NCBI RefSeq assembly: GCF_014641695.1
Contig: NZ_BMIF01000002.1
Coordinates: 124,001 to 188,000, forward strand
Origin: Nitratireductor aestuarii
GTDB taxonomy: Bacteria > Pseudomonadota > Alphaproteobacteria > Rhizobiales > Rhizobiaceae
Direction of reading: 5' to 3'
DNA: 64,000 nt
This document shows, piece by piece, positions 18,611 through 27,944 of this stretch; the first letter of the stretch is position 1; every line of letters starts with the position of its first letter. A program made the translations under genes and the position numbers. The notes below the pieces were generated by a model. It had not been told where the DNA came from. It made no database searches and worked only from the letters and a program-made list of their open reading frames with translations.

Positions 18611-20116
18611 ATGACCAATCCTGAAATGATTATCCTAGACCTGCCCGACGAAGCAGCCACGCTGCAGCTGGGAGAAGACCTGGCTCTGGCGCTTCGCCAG
18701 GGCGATGTGGTCGCGCTCCATGGTGATCTCGGCATGGGAAAGAGTACGCTTGCCCGCGCACTGATCCGTGCCATCGCGGAGGATGACGAGCTCGAGGTGC
18801 CGAGCCCCACGTTCACGCTCGTGCAGCGTTATCCGTTGCGGTTACCGGTCCAGCACTTCGACCTTTATCGCCTTTCGAACCCGGAAGAGCTGGAGGAGCT
18901 TGGGCTTGCCGAAGCGCTGAGCGAGGGTGTTGCGCTGGTTGAGTGGCCCGACAGGGCTCCAGAATACTTCGACAGCGTGACTCACGTGAAACTTTTTGAG
19001 GTGGGCGAAGGCCGGCGGGTGGAAATCAGCGCTCCGGAAAGTGCGCTTTCGCGTATCGCCCACACGCTGGAGGTCCGCAAGTTTCTCGATCGTTCCGGGT
19101 ATGCGGGAGCGAAGCGCCGCTTTATGCTGGGCGATGCCTCGATCCGCGCTTACGAGACGATCCGAACCGCGGCAGGCGAACGACTTATCCTTATGGATGC
19201 ACCGGCGCGGAGCAACGAGCCCATCCTTCGCGACGGCCTGACCTACAGCGATATTGCGAAGCTGGCGCAGTCGGTTGTCGCCTTCGTGGGAATCGCGCAG
19301 GCGCTGCGCGACAACGGCTTCTGTGCGCCGCAGATCCTGGCTATGGACCTCGATGCCGGGCTGCTGGTGATCGAGCATCTGGGCGATGGTGCGTTCCTGA
19401 TGCCGGACGGATCGGTCAACCCTACCCGCTATCAGGAAGCCGGCAGGCTATTGGCCGCCATGCATGAGCGGGAATGGCCTCGCAGCATCACCGTCGCCGA
19501 GGGTGTCGAATATGTGGTGCCGATCTATGACCGGGCCGCATTCGAGATCGAATGCGCGCTCCTGCTCGACTGGTACATTCCCTTCACCGAGGATCGTGTG
19601 GCCACGGACGAAGAGCGCCAGGAGTTCAACCAGCTGTGGGAGCCGCTGATCACGCGGCTTCTTGAATGTGAGCAGAGCCTCGCCCTGCGCGACTATCACT
19701 CGCCGAACATCATCTGGCGCGAGGAGCGTGACGGGCTCGACCGGCTAGGCGTCATCGACGTGCAGGATGCAGCGTTCGGACCCGCTGCCTTCGACGTGGC
19801 GTCGCTCGCGATGGATGCACGTGTCGACGTCTCGCCGGAAGTGGAGCGGGCCATAGTCGACGCCTACTGCGCAGCGCGAACCGGTGCGTTCGATCGCGCC
19901 GCCTTCGAGGAAGCCTACGCCATCACGGCTGCGCAGCGGAACACGAAGATCCTCGGCATTTTCGTACGGTTGGCGAAGCGCGACGGCAAGCCGGGTTACC
20001 TCAAGCATCTGCCGCGCATTCAGGACTACCTGCGCCGGGCGCTTGCCCATCCATCGCTCTCCGACCTTCGCGCCTTCTATGAACGGCATGGCTTTCTTGG
20101 AGAACAGGCGCGATGA
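18611..20116 (+). CDS. TsaE - aminoglycoside-kinase-like (AmgK) fusion
   Basis: Two-domain protein of 501 residues. Residues about 1-150 are TsaE, the ATPase of t6A tRNA modification: P-loop HGDLGMGKSTLARAL, then VPSPTFTLVQRY, QHFDLYRL and LVEWPDR. Residues about 165-490 are a phosphotransferase of the APH/AmgK type, with the catalytic loop LALRDYHSPNIIW and metal-binding GVIDVQDAAFGP. AmgK phosphorylates MurNAc at the anomeric carbon in cell-wall recycling; the identity of this domain is supported by the directly overlapping MurU-like gene. It begins 6 bases after the kinase gene. The fusion occurs in annotated alphaproteobacterial genomes, but whether the two activities are linked is not known to me. 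Confidence 0.9.
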   Translation: MTNPEMIILDLPDEAATLQLGEDLALALRQGDVVALHGDLGMGKSTLARALIRAIAEDDELEVPSPTFTLVQRYPLRLPVQHFDLYRLSNPEELEELGLAEALSEGVALVEWPDRAPEYFDSVTHVKLFEVGEGRRVEISAPESALSRIAHTLEVRKFLDRSGYAGAKRRFMLGDASIRAYETIRTAAGERLILMDAPARSNEPILRDGLTYSDIAKLAQSVVAFVGIAQALRDNGFCAPQILAMDLDAGLLVIEHLGDGAFLMPDGSVNPTRYQEAGRLLAAMHEREWPRSITVAEGVEYVVPIYDRAAFEIECALLLDWYIPFTEDRVATDEERQEFNQLWEPLITRLLECEQSLALRDYHSPNIIWREERDGLDRLGVIDVQDAAFGPAAFDVASLAMDARVDVSPEVERAIVDAYCAARTGAFDRAAFEEAYAITAAQRNTKILGIFVRLAKRDGKPGYLKHLPRIQDYLRRALAHPSLSDLRAFYERHGFLGEQAR

Positions 20117-20838
20117 ACGGCTCGCCGGACAAGGCGATGGTGCTTGCCGCCGGGCTTGGCACGCGCATGCGTCCGCTGACCGATCACATGCCGAAGCCGC
20201 TCGTCCGTGTGGGTGGAAAGACGTTGCTCGACTGGGGGCTGGATGCGCTCGGCGACGCTGGCGTGCGCGAGGCCGTGGTCAACGTGCACTATTTTCCTGA
20301 CATGCTGGTTGAGCATGTCGCGTCGCGACAGACACCTGCCATCACCATTTCCGATGAGCGTGACCAGCTGCTCGATTCCGCCGGTGGAATTGTGAAGGCA
20401 CTATCGTTTTTCGGTGGAGAACCGTTTTTCATCCTCAACGCCGACACATTCTGGATCGACCGTGACGGTTCGAACCTGGAGCGGCTCGCCTCGTTCTGGG
20501 ATGGGGAGCGGATGGACATTTTGCTGATGCTGGCGGACCCACAGATTGCAACTGGCCATACGGGCAAGCTGGACTTCGTGATGAAAGACGGCGGTGCGCT
20601 CCAGCGCGCCAGGGGTGCTGACAATGGCTTTATCTACGCCGGTGTTGCCATTCTACATCCGCGCATCTTTGAGGGCGCTTCGCCCGAGCCGCATTCGCTA
20701 AACCTCTATTTCGATCGGGCCATTGCAGCTGATCGTCTGTTCGGCCTGCCGCTGGATGGCCATTGGCTGACGGTTGGGACGCCTGATGCAATCGCGCCTG
20801 CGGAGGACGTGCTGCGCCAGGTGAGCAAGGCTTCATGA
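20113..20838 (+). CDS. murU: Nucleotidyltransferase, MurU type
   Basis: Predicted MurNAc-1-phosphate uridylyltransferase, making UDP-MurNAc for peptidoglycan recycling together with the AmgK domain encoded just upstream. 241 residues with the nucleotidyltransferase signature VLAAGLGTRMRPLTDHMPKP, the substrate loop LDSAGGIVKAL and metal-binding LNADTFWID. Family members that use other sugar-1-phosphates look similar, so the substrate assignment rests on the AmgK context. Both ends overlap neighbours as ATGA. Confidence 0.85.
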   Translation: MNGSPDKAMVLAAGLGTRMRPLTDHMPKPLVRVGGKTLLDWGLDALGDAGVREAVVNVHYFPDMLVEHVASRQTPAITISDERDQLLDSAGGIVKALSFFGGEPFFILNADTFWIDRDGSNLERLASFWDGERMDILLMLADPQIATGHTGKLDFVMKDGGALQRARGADNGFIYAGVAILHPRIFEGASPEPHSLNLYFDRAIAADRLFGLPLDGHWLTVGTPDAIAPAEDVLRQVSKAS

Positions 20839-23800
20839 CGGAAGGCCTCAGCAGCACCCCCAACGTATTTTCCATTCCGCCGGGTGTGCCATATCTGGCC
20901 ACGCTGGCCGAGTCGCTGCTGAACGGGACGCTGGTTCCGAGCTTCCGCTATGCGGGCGATCCGCTGGCGCTTTCCGAGGTGACAATCTACCTGCCGACCC
21001 GCCGTGCGGTGCGCGAGCTGCGCGCCGAGCTGATGAAGCAGCTGGGCGGCGATACTGTCATTCTTCCGGTCGTCCGCGCGCTTGGTGAGTTCGAGGAAGA
21101 ACTCACCGATGTTTCCGAGGAAGGCGGTGCCGAGCAGCTGGAGATGGTTACTCCGATCGCCAGTCTCGACCGCATCCTCATGCTGGCGCCGCTGGTGCAG
21201 AGGTGGAAGAGCCGACTTCCCTCGCATGTGGCGGCACTCTTCGAGGAAGGGATCATCATCCCCGCCTCGCTCTCGGACAGCCTGTGGCTGGCGCGCGATC
21301 TCGCCGGTCTTATGGACGAAATCGAGATGGAGGAAGGCGACTGGTCGAAGCTTGCCGAGCTTGCGCCGGACGAGCTTGCCATCTGGTGGCAGGTGACGCT
21401 CGAATTCCTGCAGATCGTGACCATGGCCTGGCCTGCCGCGCTCGCGGAATTGGGCAAGTCCAATCCGGCTGCGCACCGGAATGCAATGATTTCTGCCGAA
21501 GTCGCGCGGCTGAAGCGCAACCCGCCCAAGGGGCCGGTGATAGCTGCTGGTTCTACCGGTTCGAATCCTGCCGTAGCACGACTGCTCGGTGCGATTTCCC
21601 GGCTGGAGAAGGGCGCGGTGGTACTGCCGGGGCTCGATCTTCAGCTGGACGAGAGATCGTGGAATGCGGTTGGCGACAGCGATGAGCCATCCTCCTGCGG
21701 CCATCCGCAGTTTGGCCTGAAGCGCCTGTTGAAGGCGATTGGCATCGAGCGCTCTGGCGTGCAGGAAATCGGCCGCGCAACCCCTGCCCTTGCCGCGCGG
21801 CGTCTGATTGTGCGTGAAGCACTGCGACCCGCGCAGACGACGGATTTCTGGGCGTATGACCGGCAATCCGTTGAACAGGCGCTGCAGGATGGAGCGCTTG
21901 AAGATGTCAGCCTGATTGAAGCGGCAAGTGAGCGTGAAGAGGCTGCGGCGGTAGCCGTCGCCTTACGCCACGCGATCTCCGCCGGCGAGAATACCACGGC
22001 GGCAGTGATTACGCCAAACCGTGAGCTCGCTCGTCGTGTAGCAACCGAACTGCGCCGTTTCGGGATCCGTGCGGATGATTCCGGTTCGCGACCGTTGGGC
22101 GATACTGCGCCTGCAACGCTGCTGCGATTGATGATCGACACGGTGTGCACTCCCGAAGAGCCGGTGGCAATCGTGAGCTTGCTGAAGCATCCGCTGCTCT
22201 ATCTCTCGCTCCCCCGCGAGGTGGTGAAGCGGTCAGCTGAGCTTATCGAGCTTGTCGCGATGCGCGGCGGCACGGGGCGGCCCAACATCGTTAGCCTGGG
22301 TGATCTGTTCGAGATGCGGCTGACGCAGCTGGCGGAAGGGCGCAAGCCGAACTGGTTCTCACGTCTGACCGAGGCGAGCATCGGCGAAGCGCGTGATGTG
22401 CTGGCGCGGATCGGCCAAGCGCTTGAGCCGCTCGCCTCGCTGCGCGACCAACCAGCCGTGACGCTTTCCGAAATCGCCCGCGCCTCTGTGCTCTCGCTCG
22501 AAGCGCTGGCTCGGCAGGAGGACGAAAGCCTCTACGAGCTTTATCGCGGCGAAGCGGGCGAAACGCTCGCGCGCTTCCTGCGTGAGCTCGTTGAGACGCA
22601 ATCCGGCATTCTCGTTGGCCTCCACGAATGGCCGGATGTCTTCGGCGCGTTGATCGCGGGCCGGATGGTGAAGCCGCAGATGGGCGGCGACCATCGCGTG
22701 TTCATCTGGAGCCCGATTGAAGCCCGTCTGCAGCAGGTGGATACGCTGGTGCTCGGCAGCCTCAACGAGGGTGGCTGGCCGCAGGTGCCCTCCTCCGACC
22801 GGTTCATGTCGCGCATGATGAAGGGCGAGCTGTCGCTTCTGCCGCCAGAGCGGCGCATTGGCCTTGCCGCACATGACTTTACGATGGCGATGGGTACGCC
22901 GCGCGTCATCCTCTCCCGCTCCGCGCGGGCTGGTAATGCGCCGGCTGTGGCTTCGCGCTGGCTGCAGCGTCTCGTCGCCTGTGCCGGGCCTGAACAGGCT
23001 GACGCCATGAAGCTGCGCGGCCAAAAATATCTTGACTGGGCAGCGGCGTTGGCGGCAACCGGAAGCGAGGATTTCGCATCGCGTCCCAATCCAAAGCCGC
23101 CGCTTGAAGCTCGACCCAAGCGCTTCTCGGTCACGGAAGTTGAAACGTTGCGGCGTGATCCTTACGCGATCTACGCACGCAAGATCCTCAAGCTGCAGGC
23201 GCTGGAGCCCTACATACGCGATCCGGGTGCAGCCGAGCGCGGCACGCTGTTCCATGATGCGCTGGACGCATTCGTCCGCTCCGGTATCGATCCGGCGGAT
23301 CCGAAAGCGCATGAGCGGCTGCTTGAAGCGGGTCGCCAGGTCTTTGACGAGGCCCAATTGCCTCAGGATGTTCGCACCGTCTGGTGGCCGCGTTACGAGC
23401 AGACGGCAGTCGGTGTGCTGGCGTGGGAACGGGCGCGGAACAATTGGGTGCGCGAGCGCCATCCGGAGATTGCAGCTTATCCCATCAATGTAGGCGAGCG
23501 GGAGGTGACACTTTCGGGTCGTGCGGACCGGATCGACCTTCTGGACGACGGGACGGCGGAGATCATCGACTACAAGACGGGCAGCAATCCGTCGGTCAAG
23601 CAGGCGCACACGCTGCTTTCGCCGCAGCTTCCGCTCGAGGCAGCGCTTTTGCACCGCGGTGCTTTCGCCGATCTGGGGCCAGTGCCGCCTGGAAAGCTCA
23701 CCTATGTGCGTCTGCGCGCCAATGGTGAGGTTGTGCCGGAATCGATCCTCAAGACGAACAAGAGCGTCAAGTCAGCCATAGAGCTGGCCGAGGAAGCCTG

Positions 23801-23969
23801 GGAGCGGCTCGGCAAGCTGCTCGACTTCTATTCCAATCCCGGCAGCGGGTATCTCTCCCGCGCCCTGCCCTTCAAGGAGGGTGATGTGGAGGGCGAGTAC
23901 GACCATCTCGCGCGTGTGCTTGAGTGGTCGGCCGGTGGCGATGGCAATCACGGGGGAGACGTGGAATGA
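20835..23969 (+). CDS. addB: Double-strand break repair protein AddB
   Basis: Subunit of the AddAB helicase-nuclease, the RecBCD equivalent. 1044 residues, alphaproteobacterial type. The N-terminus (VFSIPPGVPYLATLAE) lacks a Walker A motif, as expected for this lineage, so the helicase-like part is structural and may read Chi. The C-terminal RecB-family nuclease is intact: LFHDALDAF, AEIIDYKTGSNPSVKQ and QLPLEAALL. It overlaps murU and addA by ATGA. Confidence 0.95.
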   Translation: MTEGLSSTPNVFSIPPGVPYLATLAESLLNGTLVPSFRYAGDPLALSEVTIYLPTRRAVRELRAELMKQLGGDTVILPVVRALGEFEEELTDVSEEGGAEQLEMVTPIASLDRILMLAPLVQRWKSRLPSHVAALFEEGIIIPASLSDSLWLARDLAGLMDEIEMEEGDWSKLAELAPDELAIWWQVTLEFLQIVTMAWPAALAELGKSNPAAHRNAMISAEVARLKRNPPKGPVIAAGSTGSNPAVARLLGAISRLEKGAVVLPGLDLQLDERSWNAVGDSDEPSSCGHPQFGLKRLLKAIGIERSGVQEIGRATPALAARRLIVREALRPAQTTDFWAYDRQSVEQALQDGALEDVSLIEAASEREEAAAVAVALRHAISAGENTTAAVITPNRELARRVATELRRFGIRADDSGSRPLGDTAPATLLRLMIDTVCTPEEPVAIVSLLKHPLLYLSLPREVVKRSAELIELVAMRGGTGRPNIVSLGDLFEMRLTQLAEGRKPNWFSRLTEASIGEARDVLARIGQALEPLASLRDQPAVTLSEIARASVLSLEALARQEDESLYELYRGEAGETLARFLRELVETQSGILVGLHEWPDVFGALIAGRMVKPQMGGDHRVFIWSPIEARLQQVDTLVLGSLNEGGWPQVPSSDRFMSRMMKGELSLLPPERRIGLAAHDFTMAMGTPRVILSRSARAGNAPAVASRWLQRLVACAGPEQADAMKLRGQKYLDWAAALAATGSEDFASRPNPKPPLEARPKRFSVTEVETLRRDPYAIYARKILKLQALEPYIRDPGAAERGTLFHDALDAFVRSGIDPADPKAHERLLEAGRQVFDEAQLPQDVRTVWWPRYEQTAVGVLAWERARNNWVRERHPEIAAYPINVGEREVTLSGRADRIDLLDDGTAEIIDYKTGSNPSVKQAHTLLSPQLPLEAALLHRGAFADLGPVPPGKLTYVRLRANGEVVPESILKTNKSVKSAIELAEEAWERLGKLLDFYSNPGSGYLSRALPFKEGDVEGEYDHLARVLEWSAGGDGNHGGDVE

Positions 23970-26900
23970 AGGCGCCTCTACGCATTCCTCCGGACACGAT
24001 CAGAGATCAGGCGCTGGCTTCTGATCCCGGGCTGTCCGCCTGGGTGTCGGCCAATGCGGGTTCCGGCAAAACGCACGTGCTGGCGCAGCGCGTCATCCGC
24101 CTGCTGCTAAAGGGCACGAACCCCTCGAAGATCCTGTGCCTTACCTATACGCGCGCGGCGGCGGCGAACATGTCGAACCGCGTGTTCGCCAATCTTGCGA
24201 AGTGGAGCACGGCGACCGACGAAGACCTCGCCAAAGAGGTTGAGGCGCTGGAAGGTGAGCGGCCAACAGCGGCGAAGCTGCGGAGGGCGCGCCAGCTCTT
24301 TGCGCGAGCGCTGGAGACGCCAGGCGGGCTCAAGATCCAGACAATCCACGCGTTCTGCGAAGCGATCCTGCACCAGTTCCCGCTGGAGGCGAATATCGCC
24401 GGGCATTTTGAAATGCTTGACGAGCAGATGGAACAGGCGCTGTTCCTCGAGGCGCGGCGGGAGCTTCTGACCACCGTTTCGGCGCATCAGGACGGCCCGC
24501 TGCACCGGGCCTTCGCTGATATATTACAGCGCGGTGGAGAGAGCGGGCTGCAGTCGCTGCTCGAAGAGATCGTCGCCAAGCGCGATGCCTTGCGTCGGTT
24601 CATCGAAGAACTGACGGATGGGTTTTCCATCGAGAAGGGTCTGAGGGAAGAGTTCGGCTTCGGGCCGGACGAGAGTGCAGCCACCATAGCTGCCGCAAAC
24701 TGGCCACTGCCGGGGTTCAGTCCCTCGCAGTACACGGAGTTTGCGCTCGCGGCTGAGGATGTCGGCGCAAAGAACCTCCTCGACTGGATGGTGGGCGACT
24801 GCAACCGTGCCTTTGAAGAGCGCGATCCGCTGCAGCGGCTCGATCTTCTCCGCAAGGCGTTCTTCACCGCCTCCGAGGGAAAGCCCTACGGCGAACGCGC
24901 CTTCACCAAGGCGCTGCGGGCACGGCTACCCGACATCTACGAACGCTACCTTGAAGCCGCCTCCTTCCTTGAAGGCGTCTGTGACAAGGTCGCGTTGCTG
25001 CGCCAGATCGAGGCAACCAATGCGGTGGCGGCAATCGCCGATGCGTTGATCAACCAGTACGAGAACCTGAAGCGCGCGCGTGGCTTCCTTGACTTCAATG
25101 ACCTGATCCAACGAACTGTCGCCCTGCTGTCGCGTGCCGATGTCGGCCCATGGGTGCAGTACAAGCTCGATCGCGGCATCGATCACATCCTGATCGATGA
25201 GGCGCAGGACACGAGCCCGGCCCAATGGGACATCGTGCGCAAGCTTGCGGAAGAATTTTTTGCAGGCCATGGCGCTCGCGACGGGGTCCAGCGCACCATT
25301 TTCGCTGTGGGCGACGAGAAGCAGTCGATCTATTCCTTCCAGGGCGCGGAACCGGCTGCGTTCACGGAAAGCGGCTTTGCCTTCGAGCAGAAGGTGCCAC
25401 TCAATGGCGGGCGGTTCGAGCGCGTGAAGCTCACCCGCTCTTTCCGCTCGACCGAGGATGTGCTGCGGGCCGTCGATCTGGTCTTCTCGCGACCCGAAGC
25501 GCGGCAGGGCGTGACCTATTACGACGAGCCGATCGAGCACAAGGCCATCCGCGAGAATGCGCCAGGCTATGTGGAGGTCTGGTCGCCGCTGAGCCCCATC
25601 ACCGTCGAAGAACCCGACGACTGGACCCAGGCGGTCGACCATGCCTCAGCTCCGGCGGTTCGGCTCGCAGAAGTCATCGCAGACAGGATCAAGACCTGGC
25701 TGAAGGACGGCGATGTGCTTGAGGGCAAGCAGCGGAAGATCCGGGCCGGTGACATCATGGTGCTGGTGCGCAAGCGTGACCGCTTCGTGCACGCACTTTC
25801 CCGCGCGCTCAAGAACCGGAAGATTGCAGTTTCCGGTGCCGACAGGCTGCGCCTTACTTCGCATATAGCCATCAAGGATCTCGTGGCGCTTGGGCGCTTC
25901 CTGGTGCAGCCGCACGATGATCTTTCGCTCGCGGCAGTGCTGAAGAGCCCGATCTTCAAGCTTGACGAAACCGCGCTGTTCGAGCTCGCCTATGGGCGAG
26001 GAGACCGGTCACTTTTCTCGTCTCTGATTGATATATCAAAGCAAAATCAGCAAATTGCATTGATTGTTGCGACCTTGCGCGAGTGGCAGTCGCAAGCGGC
26101 TTTCATGCCGGTTTATGAGTTCTATGCAGGTGTGCTGACCGGCTCTCCCAATCGGGAGGGCGCGCGCAAGCAGTTCGTCGCCCGGCTGGGCCTTGAGGCG
26201 AATGACGTGCTGGACGAGTTCCTGTCCTTCTGCTTTACCGCTGAGAAGACTGGGCTCATCGGGCTGGAGTCTGTTCTGGCAACGCTGGAAGGTGCTGCGC
26301 CCGAGATCAAGCGCGAGATGGATCAGTCGCGTGACGAGATCCGCATCATGACCGTGCATGCCGCCAAGGGGTTGGAAGCGCCGGTTGTGTTCCTGGTGGA
26401 TCCCGGCAGTGCGGCTGTCAGCACCAGCCATATTCCGGATCTGCTGCCGATCAAGCTCAACAGCCGCACGGACGTCACTGGCTTCCTGTGGCGGAAGGGC
26501 AAGGATCTCGCCAACAGCGTGATGCGCGGCTTTGAAGCCGAGGTGAAACGCAAGGCCGAAGATGAATACCGCCGCCTGCTCTATGTGGGCATGACGCGGG
26601 CCGAGGACCGCTTGATCGTCTGCGGCTATCACGGAGCCAAGCCCAATGCGGAAACCTGGCACAGCATGGTGCTGGCTGCCTTCCAGGGTCAGGCTGGCGC
26701 TGAAGAACGGAACGATCCTGAAGTCTGCGCGCCGGTTCTGCGCTTCCGCACGACGCCCGTGGGCGAGATCGAGATCAAGCAGGGCGAGGAAGAGAAACAG
26801 CGGAGTGCTGTGCCGCTTCCGCCTGAGTTGCTGATGCCACTCCCCCCTGCCCCGGTCATTCCAAAGCCGCTCGCGCCTTCAGGTGCCGGGCTGCTCATCG

Positions 26901-27487
26901 AGGGAGAGAGGGAAATCGTCCCCTCGCCTGTCTCTCCGGTTCTGGGTCCGGCAAAGGCACCGGGGTTTGCGTTGGAGCGTGGTAACGCCATCCACCGTCT
27001 GCTGCAGTTCCTGCCGGAAGTGCCTGAGCACGACCGAGAAGCCGTCGCGTGGCGATATCTGGAGCGAGTGGGATCGAACTGGCCTGAGGGCGAAGCAGAC
27101 AAGGCGGCTGACGCCGTCATGGCTATTCTGACGAACGGACATTTCGCACCGATCTTCGCGCCAGGATCACGTGCGGAAGTGTCCGTGATGGGCAAGCTCA
27201 AGGTGGCGGGAACGCTGCGGGCGATCTCCGGCAAGGTGGACCGGCTGGCCGTCACGGACGAGCGTGTGCTTTTGGTCGACTACAAGACGAACCGCCCTGC
27301 CCCGACAAACGTGGCTGAGGTGCCAAAGGGCTATATCGCGCAGCTCGCGCTTTATGCTGAATTGATAAAACCGCTCTATCCGGACCGCAAAGTGGTGGCC
27401 GCGCTGCTCTTCACCGAAATTCCCCTTCTCATTGAACTAGATGAGGGACAACTTTCCGCCGCGCTTGCGGGACTCACGGCAGCGTGA
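23966..27487 (+). CDS. addA: Double-strand break repair helicase AddA
   Basis: UvrD-family helicase with C-terminal nuclease, 1173 residues. Motif I ANAGSGKTHVLA, Ia LCLTYTRAAAANM, II HILIDEAQDTSPAQWD, III VGDEKQSIYSFQGAEP, IV LTRSFRSTEDVL, V TVHAAKGLEAPVVFLVD and VI LLYVGMTRAEDRL are all present. The nuclease motif is VLLVDYKTNRPAP followed by YIAQLALYAELI. Together with AddB it resects double-strand ends to load RecA. Start fixed by the ATGA overlap with addB. Confidence 0.97.
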   Translation: MKAPLRIPPDTIRDQALASDPGLSAWVSANAGSGKTHVLAQRVIRLLLKGTNPSKILCLTYTRAAAANMSNRVFANLAKWSTATDEDLAKEVEALEGERPTAAKLRRARQLFARALETPGGLKIQTIHAFCEAILHQFPLEANIAGHFEMLDEQMEQALFLEARRELLTTVSAHQDGPLHRAFADILQRGGESGLQSLLEEIVAKRDALRRFIEELTDGFSIEKGLREEFGFGPDESAATIAAANWPLPGFSPSQYTEFALAAEDVGAKNLLDWMVGDCNRAFEERDPLQRLDLLRKAFFTASEGKPYGERAFTKALRARLPDIYERYLEAASFLEGVCDKVALLRQIEATNAVAAIADALINQYENLKRARGFLDFNDLIQRTVALLSRADVGPWVQYKLDRGIDHILIDEAQDTSPAQWDIVRKLAEEFFAGHGARDGVQRTIFAVGDEKQSIYSFQGAEPAAFTESGFAFEQKVPLNGGRFERVKLTRSFRSTEDVLRAVDLVFSRPEARQGVTYYDEPIEHKAIRENAPGYVEVWSPLSPITVEEPDDWTQAVDHASAPAVRLAEVIADRIKTWLKDGDVLEGKQRKIRAGDIMVLVRKRDRFVHALSRALKNRKIAVSGADRLRLTSHIAIKDLVALGRFLVQPHDDLSLAAVLKSPIFKLDETALFELAYGRGDRSLFSSLIDISKQNQQIALIVATLREWQSQAAFMPVYEFYAGVLTGSPNREGARKQFVARLGLEANDVLDEFLSFCFTAEKTGLIGLESVLATLEGAAPEIKREMDQSRDEIRIMTVHAAKGLEAPVVFLVDPGSAAVSTSHIPDLLPIKLNSRTDVTGFLWRKGKDLANSVMRGFEAEVKRKAEDEYRRLLYVGMTRAEDRLIVCGYHGAKPNAETWHSMVLAAFQGQAGAEERNDPEVCAPVLRFRTTPVGEIEIKQGEEEKQRSAVPLPPELLMPLPPAPVIPKPLAPSGAGLLIEGEREIVPSPVSPVLGPAKAPGFALERGNAIHRLLQFLPEVPEHDREAVAWRYLERVGSNWPEGEADKAADAVMAILTNGHFAPIFAPGSRAEVSVMGKLKVAGTLRAISGKVDRLAVTDERVLLVDYKTNRPAPTNVAEVPKGYIAQLALYAELIKPLYPDRKVVAALLFTEIPLLIELDEGQLSAALAGLTAA

Positions 27488-27565
27488 GAAAAACATTCCT
27501 TGATAACTGTCCCACAATTGCCCACATATCGGGCAACATCCCACTTGATATTCTAGGAGAGGCTT

Positions 27566-27886
27566 ATGGCCACCGTGACCGTGAACGCCGGTAACTTCGA
27601 CACCGATGTCCTTCAGTCCAACGAACCTGTTGTCGTGGATTTCTGGGCGGAATGGTGCGGACCGTGCAAGATGATCGCCCCAGCGCTTGAAGAGATCTCT
27701 GCCGAGCTCGCAGGCAAGGTGACGGTTGCCAAGCTGAACATTGATGAGAACCCGGAAATCGCCGCCCGCTTTGGAGTGCGCTCGATCCCGACCCTCATGA
27801 TCTTCAAGAACGGCGAAGTTGCTGACATCAAGGTTGGTGCTGCCCCGAAGACGGCGCTCGCTTCCTGGATCAACTCCGCCGCTTAA
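27566..27886 (+). CDS. trxA: Thioredoxin
   Basis: General cytoplasmic disulfide reductase, 106 residues, with the active site [11 protein letters not shown] (Cys31, Cys34) and the cis-proline loop SIPTLMIF. A strong AGGAGAGG ribosome-binding site precedes the ATG. It lies 78 bases after addA and is followed by a bidirectional terminator, so it may also be transcribed from its own promoter. Confidence 0.97.
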   Translation: MATVTVNAGNFDTDVLQSNEPVVVDFWAEWCGPCKMIAPALEEISAELAGKVTVAKLNIDENPEIAARFGVRSIPTLMIFKNGEVADIKVGAAPKTALASWINSAA

Positions 27887-27906
27887 GTTCGGCTGACACC
27901 AGATAG

Positions 27907-27943
27907 AAAAAGCCCGGCCAGTGTGAACTGCGCCGGGTTTTTT
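27907..27943. terminator. Bidirectional terminator between trxA and folC
   Basis: AAAAAGCCCGGC (27907-27918) pairs with GCCGGGTTTTTT (27932-27943) around a 13-base loop, giving a U-tract on both strands between convergent genes. Confidence 0.85.
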
Positions 27944-27944
27944 G

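Noticed and set aside
22359-23654. A 431-codon minus-strand frame opposite addB
   Set aside because: No homology features; addB is intact on the other strand.
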